Source: Zunongwangia mangrovi
Lineage (GTDB): Bacteria > Bacteroidota > Bacteroidia > Flavobacteriales > Flavobacteriaceae
Reading direction: 5' to 3'
DNA length: 64,000 nt
NCBI RefSeq assembly: GCF_900112105.1
Contig: NZ_FOKV01000003.1
Location: 417,285 to 481,284, forward strand
This document shows, in pieces, positions 1-8,297 of this stretch. The notes under the pieces are model-generated. The model saw only the letters and a program-made list of their open reading frames with translations, ran no database searches and was not told the DNA's origin. How positions within the stretch are numbered: position 1 is the first letter of the stretch; every line of letters begins with the position of its first letter. Both the position numbers and the translations under genes were made by a program.

Positions 1-892
1 AAAGTATTATTCGGCTTCGTTTTCAGAAATTATAATTATAGATCAAAGTGAATCAGCTTTATTTTTTCTGAAAGAAGAAGTTGAGATTTTATATCCAAAC
101 GCGAATATAAATTGTTGCTTGGCAGATGTGACCAATAGGCAACGAATGACATCGATTTTTGAAGAATTTCAACCCGAAATTGTAATTCATGCTGCAGCTT
201 ATAAACACGTGGGTTTACTGGAGAACGAGCTTGAAGAAGTTGTAAAAAATAATATTGCAGGGGCTTATATTGTTTTCTATTTGGCTGAAACCTATAATGC
301 TGAGCAATGTATTTTAGTATCGACCGATAAGGCGGTAGCGCCAAAATCTGTGATGGGGAAAAGCAAAGCCTGGGCAGAAAAATTATGTTTATGGTTTTCG
401 CAAAATTGTGATGAAATCAGTTTCAAAACGATTCGGTTTGGGAATGTTTTAGGCAGTACTGGTTCGGTCTTGCCGATTTGGGATAGGCAATTGGAATGGC
501 GAGATTCTATAAGTTTGACCAATGTGAATGCTTCACGGTATTTTTTTACGATTCAGGAAATTTTCGAGCTTACAGATGATGTTTTAGAAAATGATAGTTC
601 TGGGCAAATTTTTACTTTGAAAAATGAGCATCCTTTGCTGTTAGCTAGGCTGGCTAATCTTTATCTTTATAATCGATCTGCTGAAATTCTAAAAACCGAA
701 TTAAAGCCAGGCGAAAAAGAGCATGAACAGCTAATCGCTGAAAATGAAAACCTGATTCAGCAATCAAATAATATTTCAATTGTTGAAGGTGCCGAAATCA
801 ATGATGATTTTATGGAGCAGCTTAGCGTATTACTTAGTGATAAAATTCCGACAGAGGAAAAAGCTAGTATTATAAAAGATTATAAGCTTTAA
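1..892 (+). CDS. CapD/WbpM-like nucleotide-sugar dehydratase, 5' partial
   Basis: C-terminal 296 residues of a polysaccharide-biosynthesis SDR; the frame is open from base 2, so the gene starts before the window. Enzymes of this family (CapD, WbpM, FlaA1 type) are NAD(P)-dependent UDP-sugar 4,6-dehydratases that make deoxy-sugar precursors for capsule or O-antigen, usually at the inner face of the membrane. Visible motifs are AAYKHV, STDKAV and SVMGKSK, the last fitting the Ser-Met-Lys active site of the large membrane subgroup, then RFGNVLGS and the RYFFTI substrate loop. The N-terminal membrane part and the glycine-rich NAD loop lie outside the window. The end overlaps the convergent phosphatase gene by 4 bp. 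Family assignment is firm; the exact sugar is unknown. Confidence 0.88.
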   Translation, partial: KYYSASFSEIIIIDQSESALFFLKEEVEILYPNANINCCLADVTNRQRMTSIFEEFQPEIVIHAAAYKHVGLLENELEEVVKNNIAGAYIVFYLAETYNAEQCILVSTDKAVAPKSVMGKSKAWAEKLCLWFSQNCDEISFKTIRFGNVLGSTGSVLPIWDRQLEWRDSISLTNVNASRYFFTIQEIFELTDDVLENDSSGQIFTLKNEHPLLLARLANLYLYNRSAEILKTELKPGEKEHEQLIAENENLIQQSNNISIVEGAEINDDFMEQLSVLLSDKIPTEEKASIIKDYKL

Positions 893-1620
893 GTAAAAAG
901 TTCTTTACTCTTTTCCACGATTGGTTTAAGTAACTCGATCTCTTTCGATTTCAGTTTGATGTTTTGGAGTTTTTCTAAATGTTCCATCCGGTGAGTATCA
1001 CTACTTATATAATCGATCATTTGATTTTCGAGTAGTTTAAAAGCCATTTTTTGGATGCCTTCTCCATAATGCGAAGTAAGCGAAAGCATATTCAGCTGAA
1101 AATAACATCCACGACTTTTAAGATCGTAATATTTTCTCATTTTGCTATCATGAAAAAAGCCATAGCGCTCTGGATGTGCTAAAATTAAAACATGACCTTT
1201 GTTTTGCAGTTTAAAGATGATCTCTTTTAAATTAATTGGTGGCTGTAAAAAAGACATTTCTACAAGACTAAAATTCCCTGAAATTTTCAATAATTTTTCG
1301 TCATCCAATTTATCCATTAAAGACTGATCCATCATATATTCTGCCGCAGCCGAATTCTTGATATTTGCTGGTTGTGCGGCTTGTAACTTTGCGAGCGCGT
1401 TATTGATGATTTCAGGAGTATTAGGATAATAATCATTCATTACGTGTGGGGTGTGCACAAAATTTGTCACGCCAAATTCACCAAACTTGTTAATAAGCTG
1501 CAGGCTGGTTTCAACATCTGGCGAACCATCGTCGATCCCCGGTAAAATATGATTATGGAAATCTGTGAATCCTTCTAGTAGATCTACGAAAAAATACTTC
1601 TTAGCGAAGAATGAAAACAT
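889..1620 (-). CDS. PHP-family tyrosine-protein phosphatase (CpsB/YwqE type)
   Basis: A 243-residue PHP-fold metal-dependent phosphotyrosine phosphatase. In capsule systems these enzymes dephosphorylate the bacterial tyrosine kinase (Wzc/CpsD) that controls chain length and export. The signature DFHNHILPGIDDG lies at residues 20-32 with metal ligands H22 and H24; further ligands are H149 in LAHPERY and D208/H210 in SSDTH. Length is typical for the family. It is convergent with the CapD-like gene, with the stop codons overlapping, which together marks the end of an exopolysaccharide locus lying mostly to the left of the window. A role on lipids or other substrates cannot be excluded. Confidence 0.88.
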   Translation of the reverse strand: MFSFFAKKYFFVDLLEGFTDFHNHILPGIDDGSPDVETSLQLINKFGEFGVTNFVHTPHVMNDYYPNTPEIINNALAKLQAAQPANIKNSAAAEYMMDQSLMDKLDDEKLLKISGNFSLVEMSFLQPPINLKEIIFKLQNKGHVLILAHPERYGFFHDSKMRKYYDLKSRGCYFQLNMLSLTSHYGEGIQKMAFKLLENQMIDYISSDTHRMEHLEKLQNIKLKSKEIELLKPIVEKSKELFT

Positions 1621-1828
1621 CTAATTTACTTTTCTTGAAAAGTAGCGTGTTTTAAATTAAAAGACAAAAAAATAATCTTACATTATTGTGAAATAAATCG
1701 TTTTAATTTTACATTATTTGAAAAATAAATGTTTAAATTCTTAGAATTACTTTTAAAATCTTAAATTTAAAATGCCCTTTACCTTAATTATTTGCTGAAA
1801 TGATGATTTTAAGTATGAAATTAAAATT

Positions 1829-3577
1829 ATGCAGCAATCGCTTAGCCTACATCTTCTATTATTTGGTTTTATTGATGAAACCGAAACCATTTTAGGTGCT
1901 CTAAAACAGGATCCTAATTATTACATATCTCAATGTAGTGGGCTGGAGTCCTTACAGCGTATTTTAGTAGAGAAATGCGATGTGGATATTTTGATACTTC
2001 AGCTAAATTATCGCGAAGATGACTATCAGAAGATTCTAAATTTTGTCGCTGGGCATAAAGATCTTCCTGTATTAATTATTACCAATACCAGAATTAGAAA
2101 GCATGCTTATGAAGCTTTTGCTTTAGGGATCGAGGATTATATTCATGTATCAGAAATTAATCCTCCTTCCTTGAAGCGGAGTATCTATTTTGCTATAAAA
2201 CGTAAAGACTACAAGAAAGAGATAAGTAATTCAGAATTTAATTACAAAACCTTGTTTTTCTCTTCACCTCTACCTATGTGGGTTTTAGATCGTTATACAC
2301 TAAAATTTTTAAGCGTAAACCAGGCCGCTATAGAACATTATGGATATTCTGAAGAAGAATTTCTAAAGATGAAAGCTAGTGATCTTTGGATAAAAGAAGA
2401 AGAAGAAAAAATAAAATTAATGGTAAAAGAGTTTACCAATGATTTTTTACATGAAACAGTATGTCACGTAAAGAAAGATGGAAGTGTGATGACAATTAAT
2501 TTTCATAGCACGCCAATTTTTTATGATGGTAGAGAAGCTAGATTAACCCTTGCCAGAGATGTAACTGAAAATCTAAAGATAAGAAAAGCCCTAAAAGATA
2601 GCGAAATGCGCTTTAAATCTCTTGTTCAGGAGGGTAGTGATCTAATAGCCATTCTAGACAAAGATTTTAGATACAAATATATAAGTCCCAGTATAGAAAG
2701 TATTTTAAGTATTAAGCCGAAACATATTATAAAAGATCGATTTCATGACAGAATTCATCCAGAAGACCAGTCTTTTATAAAAACCTTATTAGCGTCTATA
2801 AAACAATCCAGTAATAAAAAAATTAGTTTGCCTTTTTACAGGGTGAAGGACGGCTTGGGTTATTGGCGATTTTTAGAAACTAAGCTAACCAACCTACTAG
2901 ATTTTTCCCCAATTGAAGGTATAGTAATTAATAGTAGGGATGTAACAGATCTTGTAGAGCAGAGGAATCGTTTATCTGATAGTCTTTCCAGATACGAAAT
3001 TGTTTCTGAGGCTACTAGTGATATTGTTACAGATTTCAGTTTTAAAACAGAAGAAGTAAAAATTTCAAAATCGCTTTATAAAGTTTTTGGATATGATCCA
3101 AAAGAAATAGAAAAAGAGAATTTTAGAGATTGGTGGTTATCGAAAGTGCATAAAGATGATCGCACGGCAGTTAGGGAAAAAGTTATTGAAGTAATTGAGT
3201 CAGGCATAAAATCATTTCAATTAGAATATCGATTTCAATGTGCAGATGGAAGTTTTAAAAATATTTTAGACAGAAGCTATATTGTAAGAGATATTGAAGG
3301 TAATCCAGAGAGGATCATTGGTTCTAAACAGGATATCACTAAGCAAAAAGAACAATTAGAAGAAATAAAATCACGCAATATAAAATTGGAAGAAATAGCC
3401 TGGGAACAATCACATATGGTTAGGGCTCCTTTGGCAAAAATTATGGGTTTGATCGATTTAGTAAGGTTTAGTGAAAATAATGCTGAAGAAACTAAGGATT
3501 TATTAGAAAAAATATTAAATTCAGCCGAGGATTTAGATGCTGTGATACGCAACATAGCTGAAAAAACATATAATTAA
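1829..3577 (+). CDS. PAS sensor with HisKA-like domain but no ATPase domain
   Basis: A 582-residue cytoplasmic sensor. Residues about 1-130 look like a degenerate receiver (no clear Asp acceptor). Three PAS domains follow at about 135-255, 258-380 and 385-510. The C-terminus is a dimerisation/phospho-acceptor helix pair with the H-box SHMVRAPL (H529). The protein stops about 53 residues after that histidine, so no HATPase catalytic domain is present, and the next 50 bp hold none. Short PAS proteins with a WxxSHxVRAPL box and no ATPase are recurrent in Flavobacteriia as I know them, so this is probably native rather than truncated. The receiver gene 50 bp downstream is the obvious partner. The source of phosphate, if any, is unknown; it may act as a scaffold or phosphotransfer protein. 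Confidence 0.8.
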   Translation: MQQSLSLHLLLFGFIDETETILGALKQDPNYYISQCSGLESLQRILVEKCDVDILILQLNYREDDYQKILNFVAGHKDLPVLIITNTRIRKHAYEAFALGIEDYIHVSEINPPSLKRSIYFAIKRKDYKKEISNSEFNYKTLFFSSPLPMWVLDRYTLKFLSVNQAAIEHYGYSEEEFLKMKASDLWIKEEEEKIKLMVKEFTNDFLHETVCHVKKDGSVMTINFHSTPIFYDGREARLTLARDVTENLKIRKALKDSEMRFKSLVQEGSDLIAILDKDFRYKYISPSIESILSIKPKHIIKDRFHDRIHPEDQSFIKTLLASIKQSSNKKISLPFYRVKDGLGYWRFLETKLTNLLDFSPIEGIVINSRDVTDLVEQRNRLSDSLSRYEIVSEATSDIVTDFSFKTEEVKISKSLYKVFGYDPKEIEKENFRDWWLSKVHKDDRTAVREKVIEVIESGIKSFQLEYRFQCADGSFKNILDRSYIVRDIEGNPERIIGSKQDITKQKEQLEEIKSRNIKLEEIAWEQSHMVRAPLAKIMGLIDLVRFSENNAEETKDLLEKILNSAEDLDAVIRNIAEKTYN

Positions 3578-3627
3578 TAGATTTGAAGCCCCTTAAATCT
3601 ATTTAGAACCTAATCTTAACCTACATT

Positions 3628-4032
3628 ATGTTGGAAGTCATACTAGTAGATGATGATGATATTGTTTTGATGATGCAACGAAAAATGGTTTCTAGGTGTG
3701 AAATATCATCGACGCCCATCATTTTTAAAAGTGCGGTAGCAACTTTAGAATATTTAAATAAGCCTGAAAATTTAAATAATATCGATAAGAAATACCTAAT
3801 ACTTCTTGATATTAATATGCCCATGATGTCTGGCTGGCAATTTCTTGATCTTATCAAAGAACATCCTTTGTATGATCAAATTCATGTAATTATGGTAACG
3901 TCTTCTATAGATCAAAAAGATCGAAGAAAAGCAGAAACTTATCAGCGTGTTATCGATTATATCGAAAAACCAGTCACCTTAAAGCATTGCCAGAACTTAA
4001 AGCAATTGCAACCAATCAGCGAATTTTTTTAG
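3628..4032 (+). CDS. Single-domain response regulator (Rcp1-like receiver)
   Basis: A 134-residue receiver with no output domain. The acidic cluster is at D8-D11, the phosphorylation site is D61 in LLDINMPMMSG, the switch threonine is T91 in MVTSS, and K114 sits in EKPV. It follows the ATPase-less PAS protein by 50 bp in the same direction and is probably co-transcribed with it. Single-domain receivers of this type act by protein contact or as phosphate shuttles. Its 3' end overlaps the convergent EEP-family gene by 17 bp. Confidence 0.88.
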   Translation: MLEVILVDDDDIVLMMQRKMVSRCEISSTPIIFKSAVATLEYLNKPENLNNIDKKYLILLDINMPMMSGWQFLDLIKEHPLYDQIHVIMVTSSIDQKDRRKAETYQRVIDYIEKPVTLKHCQNLKQLQPISEFF

Positions 4033-5113
4033 GAATATTGATGCTTTTTTCAAGAGGTTGTGCTTCTTCAATTTTCTCTTTTGCCCATAATTCGTCTTCG
4101 CGTTCCAGCTCCAGTTCTTCCTGTACAGCTGTAGCTCTAGGATCGTAATTTAGTTTTATGTACATAGGGAAGTGGTCACTGCCAATACTTTTTTCCCTGG
4201 CGATTTCTATCAAGGTGAAATCTTTAGAATGAAAAACGTGGTCTAATGGCCAGCGAAATAAGCGATAACCGGCATGAAAAGTATTAAAGAAGCCACGTCC
4301 TATTCTTGGATCCATTAATCCACTCATTTGTTGAAAAAGTTTGGTAGTTCTAGACCAGGCTACATCGTTAAGATCTCCAAACACTAATACTTTACGATCT
4401 TCTGGAGAAAGATCTCTACCTAGCATTAAAATTTCTGCATCACGATTGGTCGAGGTATAACTTTCGGTAGGACTTGGTGGCATTGGATGTAAACAATGCA
4501 TCTTCAATTTAGTGCCATTTCTAAGTTTTACATAACCATGAATAGAAGGAATGTCTTCCTGTACCAGATAATGCACATCTGCATCGATCAATTCTAATTT
4601 AGAATATAAATGCATTCCGTAGAGATTGTCTAAAGGAACTTTTACGGTATATTTATAATCATCTTCAATCACTTCTAATTCCTTTTCCCAGCGCTTATCA
4701 CTTTCTAGTGTAAGTAGTATATCTGGTTGGCGCTTTTTAACCAAAGCAACAAGTTTCTCTGGATGTTTGTTTGGCGTAAGGACATTACTTACTAAAATGG
4801 AGATCGTGGCATCTTCAGCTTTACCCTTAAACTTTATAACCTGTTTTTTAGATAATACTGTATAAGGAAATATTTTGATCGCTTGGTAAATAAGACTAAG
4901 AAAAAGTAATACTGTAGCTACATAATGCCATGTTTCAGAAAAGTCGTAGAAGAACGCGCAAAGAATTAGGGTGATAACTATACAAACTGAAATTTGTATC
5001 CTGGGAAAATCAAAACCTCTAACCCACCATTGATCAAAACGGGTTATTGAAGCTAAAGTTGGAATTAAAAAGATAAAATTTAAGCAAAGTACAATTATTT
5101 CAGCGGTATCCAT
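4016..5113 (-). CDS. Membrane endonuclease/exonuclease/phosphatase (EEP) family protein
   Basis: A 365-residue protein with three N-terminal transmembrane segments (about residues 5-22, 40-57 and 63-80) followed by an EEP-fold hydrolase domain. The domain shows FGDLND, the WPLDHVF core and the terminal GSDHFP box, which carry the metal- and phosphate-binding Asp, Asn and His residues. The family includes DNases, sphingomyelinases and phosphoinositide phosphatases; the substrate here cannot be told from sequence. The catalytic domain should face the periplasm or the cytoplasm depending on an uncertain topology. The C-terminus is rich in Glu and Arg. It stands alone on this strand and overlaps the receiver gene at its 3' end. 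Confidence 0.83.
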   Translation of the reverse strand: MDTAEIIVLCLNFIFLIPTLASITRFDQWWVRGFDFPRIQISVCIVITLILCAFFYDFSETWHYVATVLLFLSLIYQAIKIFPYTVLSKKQVIKFKGKAEDATISILVSNVLTPNKHPEKLVALVKKRQPDILLTLESDKRWEKELEVIEDDYKYTVKVPLDNLYGMHLYSKLELIDADVHYLVQEDIPSIHGYVKLRNGTKLKMHCLHPMPPSPTESYTSTNRDAEILMLGRDLSPEDRKVLVFGDLNDVAWSRTTKLFQQMSGLMDPRIGRGFFNTFHAGYRLFRWPLDHVFHSKDFTLIEIAREKSIGSDHFPMYIKLNYDPRATAVQEELELEREDELWAKEKIEEAQPLEKSINIPKKIR

Positions 5114-5314
5114 GCTGATCGTTTTTATGTTGGCAATAATGTTTAGGTCGAAATCTATTCAAATCTCTTATTATTCAACAAAACTTAAAAGCATTTAAGA
5201 AAAGTATAACGTAAAGTCGGCAATTTCAATAGCTCAGGGGAGAAATAGTGTCTTTTTCTGAAAGTTGTGAAATGTTCAATTTTAATTCTCTTGAAAAAAG
5301 TTTAATTTTAAAGT

Positions 5315-6463
5315 ATGAAGAAGAAAGATAAAATGAAGGAAAGGGGATTTATCTTCAAGAAATATGAAGAACCTAATACAAGTCCTTTTGAAAAACTCTT
5401 TGAGATTTTTAAAGAATTGATCACGCACACTTCGGGTGATCTAGATGAAGCGCTAGACTGGTTACGCCAGTTAGATGAAGAATATCAACTTACCACGCCA
5501 GATTATACGATCGAAGATTTTATAGAAGACCTTAAGCAAAAAGGCTACATAAAAGAAGAATTAGATCCAGATGGCGATGGTGAAGGTGATGGTTCTGGGA
5601 GTTTAAAGATTACTGCAAAGACCGAAAGGGCAATACGCCAGCAGGCACTAGACCAGATATTTGGTAAGATGCGGAAAGGAAAGTCGGGTAATCACCGTAC
5701 AAGTCATGTTGGCCGTGGCGACGAGCACACCGGCGATTTTAGGAATTATCAATTTGGAGATTCTTTAGACCGAATTTCGATGACCGAAAGTCTGCGGAAT
5801 GCCCAGATCAATCATGGGATTGGTAGTTTTAATATGACGCACGACGATCTGGTGGTAGAAGAAACTCATTACAAATCACAAATGAGTACGGTTTTAATGA
5901 TCGATCTTAGCCATAGTATGATCTTATATGGCGAAGATAGAATTACCCCTGCTAAAAAAGTAGCCATGGCTTTAGCCGAGTTGATCACGACACGTTATCC
6001 TAAAGATACCTTAGATATTATAGTTTTTGGTAATGATGCCTGGCCGGTTTCAATAGCAGATCTTCCGTATCTAAAAGTTGGCCCGTATCACACCAATACT
6101 GTAGATGGATTGAAGCTGGCGATGGACATTTTGCGAAGAAAGCGAAATACCAATAAACAGATCTTTATGATTACCGATGGTAAGCCGAGTTGCATACGAG
6201 AACGCGATGGTAGCTATTACAAAAATAGTATGGGCTTAGATCCTTATATCGTTGATAAATGCTACAATATGGCGCAACAAGCTCGTAAACTTCAAATTCC
6301 TATAACAACATTTATGATCGCGCAAGATCCTTATTTAATGCAATTTATTAGGGAGTTTACACAGGCGAATCAAGGGAAGGCATTTTATACCGGACTTAAA
6401 GGTCTTGGTGAAATGATTTTTGAAGATTACGAAACAAACAGAAAAAAGAGAATTAGAGGCTAA
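5315..6463 (+). CDS. VWA-domain protein, partner of the AAA ATPase
   Basis: A 382-residue protein with a C-terminal von Willebrand A domain. The MIDAS metal site is D197-L-S199-H-S201, with a later TDG loop (MITDGKPS). The middle carries an acidic DGDGEGDGSG linker near residues 85-96. No signal peptide or membrane segment is visible, so it should be cytoplasmic. It is followed 14 bp later by an AAA+ ATPase of the MoxR/ChlI class. MoxR-type ATPases with VWA partners commonly act as chaperone or metal-insertion complexes, as in magnesium chelatase. Here no tetrapyrrole genes are adjacent, so a chelatase function is not supported. A second ATG at 5333 is an alternative start. Confidence 0.85.
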   Translation: MKKKDKMKERGFIFKKYEEPNTSPFEKLFEIFKELITHTSGDLDEALDWLRQLDEEYQLTTPDYTIEDFIEDLKQKGYIKEELDPDGDGEGDGSGSLKITAKTERAIRQQALDQIFGKMRKGKSGNHRTSHVGRGDEHTGDFRNYQFGDSLDRISMTESLRNAQINHGIGSFNMTHDDLVVEETHYKSQMSTVLMIDLSHSMILYGEDRITPAKKVAMALAELITTRYPKDTLDIIVFGNDAWPVSIADLPYLKVGPYHTNTVDGLKLAMDILRRKRNTNKQIFMITDGKPSCIRERDGSYYKNSMGLDPYIVDKCYNMAQQARKLQIPITTFMIAQDPYLMQFIREFTQANQGKAFYTGLKGLGEMIFEDYETNRKKRIRG

Positions 6464-6477
6464 AAGAAAAAGAAGAT

Positions 6478-7941
6478 ATGAATATTGAGAAAATGAAAAC
6501 CCTTGGAGATTTAAAATCTTCAGGATATATAAGTAAAGGAATAAAAGACGAGCTTCGTGATAATTTAATTGAAAAGATTAAAAATAACGAACCTGCGTTC
6601 ACCGGAATTCATGGTTATGATGATACCGTAATTCCGGAATTAGAACGAGCGATCTTATCGAAACATAACATCAACTTACTGGGATTACGTGGGCAGGCCA
6701 AAACAAGGCTAGCGCGTTTAATGTTGAATCTTTTAGATCAATACATTCCGGCAGTTGAAGGTTCAGAAATTAGTGACGATCCTTTAAATCCAATTTCACG
6801 TTACGCAAAAGAGCTTATTGCTGAAAAAGGAGACGATACACCAATTACTTGGATTCATAGAAGTGAGCGATTCTTTGAAAAACTCGCCACACCAGATGTG
6901 ACGGTAGCCGATTTAATTGGAGATGTAGATCCTATAAAAGCAGCGAATTTAAAGCTAAGTTATGCCGATGATCGTGTGATTCATTTTGGAATGATTCCTC
7001 GTGCTAACCGAAGTATTTTTGTAATTAATGAGTTACCAGATTTACAGGCAAGAATTCAGGTGGCACTTTTTAATATTCTTCAGGAAGGTGATATCCAGAT
7101 TCGCGGTTTTAAATTAAGACTGCCTTTAGATATGCAATTTGTATTTACAGCTAATCCAGAAGATTATACCAATCGTGGTAGTATTGTAACGCCGCTTAAG
7201 GATAGAATTGGTTCACAGATCTTAACGCATTATCCAGAAACTATCGAGATCGCAAAAACAATTACGCAACAGGAAGCAAAGTTAGATTCCAGACAAACCG
7301 ATATGGTTTATGTGCCAGAACTAGCCAAAGACCTGCTTGAACAAATTGGTTTTGAAGCTCGAGAAAGTGAATTTATCGACGAGAAAAGTGGGATTAGTGC
7401 CAGGATGAGCATTACAGCTTATGAGAATCTTTTAAGTGCTGCTGAACGTAGAACTTTAAAGAATGGAGAAGATAAAACTTTGCTAAGATTTGGTGATTTT
7501 ATGGGAGTAATTCCTTCGGTTACCGGTAAAGTAGAGCTGGTTTATGAAGGCGAGCAGGAAGGAGCTGCAGCTGTAGCTACTCAGTTACTGGGAGATGCGG
7601 TAAAAACATTATTCCCTAATTATTTTCCTAAGATCGAAAAGCTACAACGTCCCGATGAAAAAACACCTTATGACGATTTGGTAGAATGGTTTTTCGAGCA
7701 AACCGGGTTTGAATTGCCAGACGATCTTACCGACGAAGAGTACAAGAAGAAATTAGATGAGGTAGCGCCATTAAACGAGCTAATAAAAAAATATCAGCCA
7801 GAAATGGACAAAATCGACACTTATTTTTTAAAGGAATTTTTACTTTGGGGATTGGTAGAGTTTAAGAAATTAAGCAAGCAGCGATACACCAAAGGCATTC
7901 AATTTAATGATCTATACGGAAGTTATATAAGCGGATTATAA
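6478..7941 (+). CDS. AAA+ ATPase, ChlI/MoxR class
   Basis: A 487-residue AAA+ ATPase. Walker A is the variant GLRGQAKT at residues 69-76 and Walker B is FVINEL with E184. The long insert before Walker B (TVADLIGDVDP) and the stretch around residues 215-230 (FTANPEDYTNRG) match the magnesium-chelatase I subunit and related ATPases. Length is greater than a minimal MoxR because of a C-terminal helical region. It forms a two-gene unit with the VWA protein just upstream and ends before a strong terminator at 7975-8014. The likely role is ATP-driven remodelling of a target together with the VWA partner; the target is unknown. Confidence 0.85.
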   Translation: MNIEKMKTLGDLKSSGYISKGIKDELRDNLIEKIKNNEPAFTGIHGYDDTVIPELERAILSKHNINLLGLRGQAKTRLARLMLNLLDQYIPAVEGSEISDDPLNPISRYAKELIAEKGDDTPITWIHRSERFFEKLATPDVTVADLIGDVDPIKAANLKLSYADDRVIHFGMIPRANRSIFVINELPDLQARIQVALFNILQEGDIQIRGFKLRLPLDMQFVFTANPEDYTNRGSIVTPLKDRIGSQILTHYPETIEIAKTITQQEAKLDSRQTDMVYVPELAKDLLEQIGFEARESEFIDEKSGISARMSITAYENLLSAAERRTLKNGEDKTLLRFGDFMGVIPSVTGKVELVYEGEQEGAAAVATQLLGDAVKTLFPNYFPKIEKLQRPDEKTPYDDLVEWFFEQTGFELPDDLTDEEYKKKLDEVAPLNELIKKYQPEMDKIDTYFLKEFLLWGLVEFKKLSKQRYTKGIQFNDLYGSYISGL

Positions 7942-7974
7942 ATTTAGATTGAATTAAGTTGAAATAAAAAGAAC

Positions 7975-8014
7975 AAAAGCCCGGTTTTACTAAAAATCGG
8001 GCTTTTGTTTTTTT
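7975..8014 (+). terminator. Rho-independent terminator after the VWA/AAA unit
   Basis: Arms 7975-7988 and 7993-8006 form a 14-bp stem with one G-U pair around the loop ACTA. A T-run at 8008-8014 follows. It separates the VWA/AAA unit from the threonine operon. Confidence 0.9.
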
Positions 8015-8083
8015 GAAATTATGAAAATCTCATATTTTTTCAGCAAATGTGTAATTTTAGTTTTTTAATTCTACGTAATTATA

Positions 8084-8091
8084 TACTTTTA
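8084..8091 (+). promoter_or_regulatory. Possible -7 element of the threonine operon
   Basis: TACTTTTA matches 7 of 8 positions of the Bacteroidetes -7 consensus TAnnTTTG and lies 21 bp before the thrL start codon. No TTTG -33 element is visible at the usual distance, so this is a weak assignment. Confidence 0.35.
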
Positions 8092-8112
8092 TCACATCTT
8101 TTAAGGAAAACA

Positions 8113-8214
8113 ATGAAGAGTATTAAATTAAATAGCATTTCTACAATAACTCCTATCACAGGAGCTGCTATTTCTATTATTATTACTCGCACAATTATTA
8201 CCCCTTTGGGGTAG
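8113..8214 (+). CDS. thrL: Threonine operon leader peptide (Thr/Ile-rich)
   Basis: A 33-codon ORF (ATG at 8113, TAG at 8212) lying 83 bp before thrA. Its translation has 6 threonine and 10 isoleucine codons, clustered as STITPIT near residues 10-16 and ISIIITRTIIT near residues 20-30. This is the composition expected of an attenuator leader that senses charged tRNA-Thr and tRNA-Ile, like enterobacterial ThrL. A purine-rich AAGGAAAA lies just before the start. Family knowledge: ribosome stalling on such codons lets the structural genes be expressed when Thr or Ile is short. The role is inferred from composition and position; no homology search was possible. Confidence 0.82.
   Translation: MKSIKLNSISTITPITGAAISIIITRTIITPLG
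8200..8212 (+). promoter_or_regulatory. Hairpin at the end of the thr leader peptide
   Basis: ACCCCTTTGGGGT gives a GC-rich 5-bp stem covering the last leader codons and the first base of the stop. A second small hairpin, CTCCT-ATCAC-AGGAG, lies inside the leader at about 8149-8163. A stalled or translating ribosome would melt one or the other. No long U-tract follows, so a classical intrinsic attenuator is not obvious; termination may be Rho-dependent, or control may act on translation. Confidence 0.45.
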
Positions 8215-8297
8215 TATGTATATAATTTTCCGTCCGCACTCACACACGTTTTAGAACGAACTCAAAACTATTTATTTCAAACTATTAAATTATTCTT

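Noticed and set aside
292..522. Antisense ORF within the CapD-like gene
   Set aside because: The sense frame has clear SDR motifs; the antisense product has none.
3277..3555. Open frame antisense to the PAS sensor
   Set aside because: It is a shadow of the sensor's coding frame with no motif and no RBS; the same holds for the many other antisense or alternate frames inside the recognised genes.
6478..7941. Calling the AAA protein magnesium chelatase
   Set aside because: No chelatase H subunit or tetrapyrrole gene is nearby, and the fold is shared by many MoxR-type ATPases.
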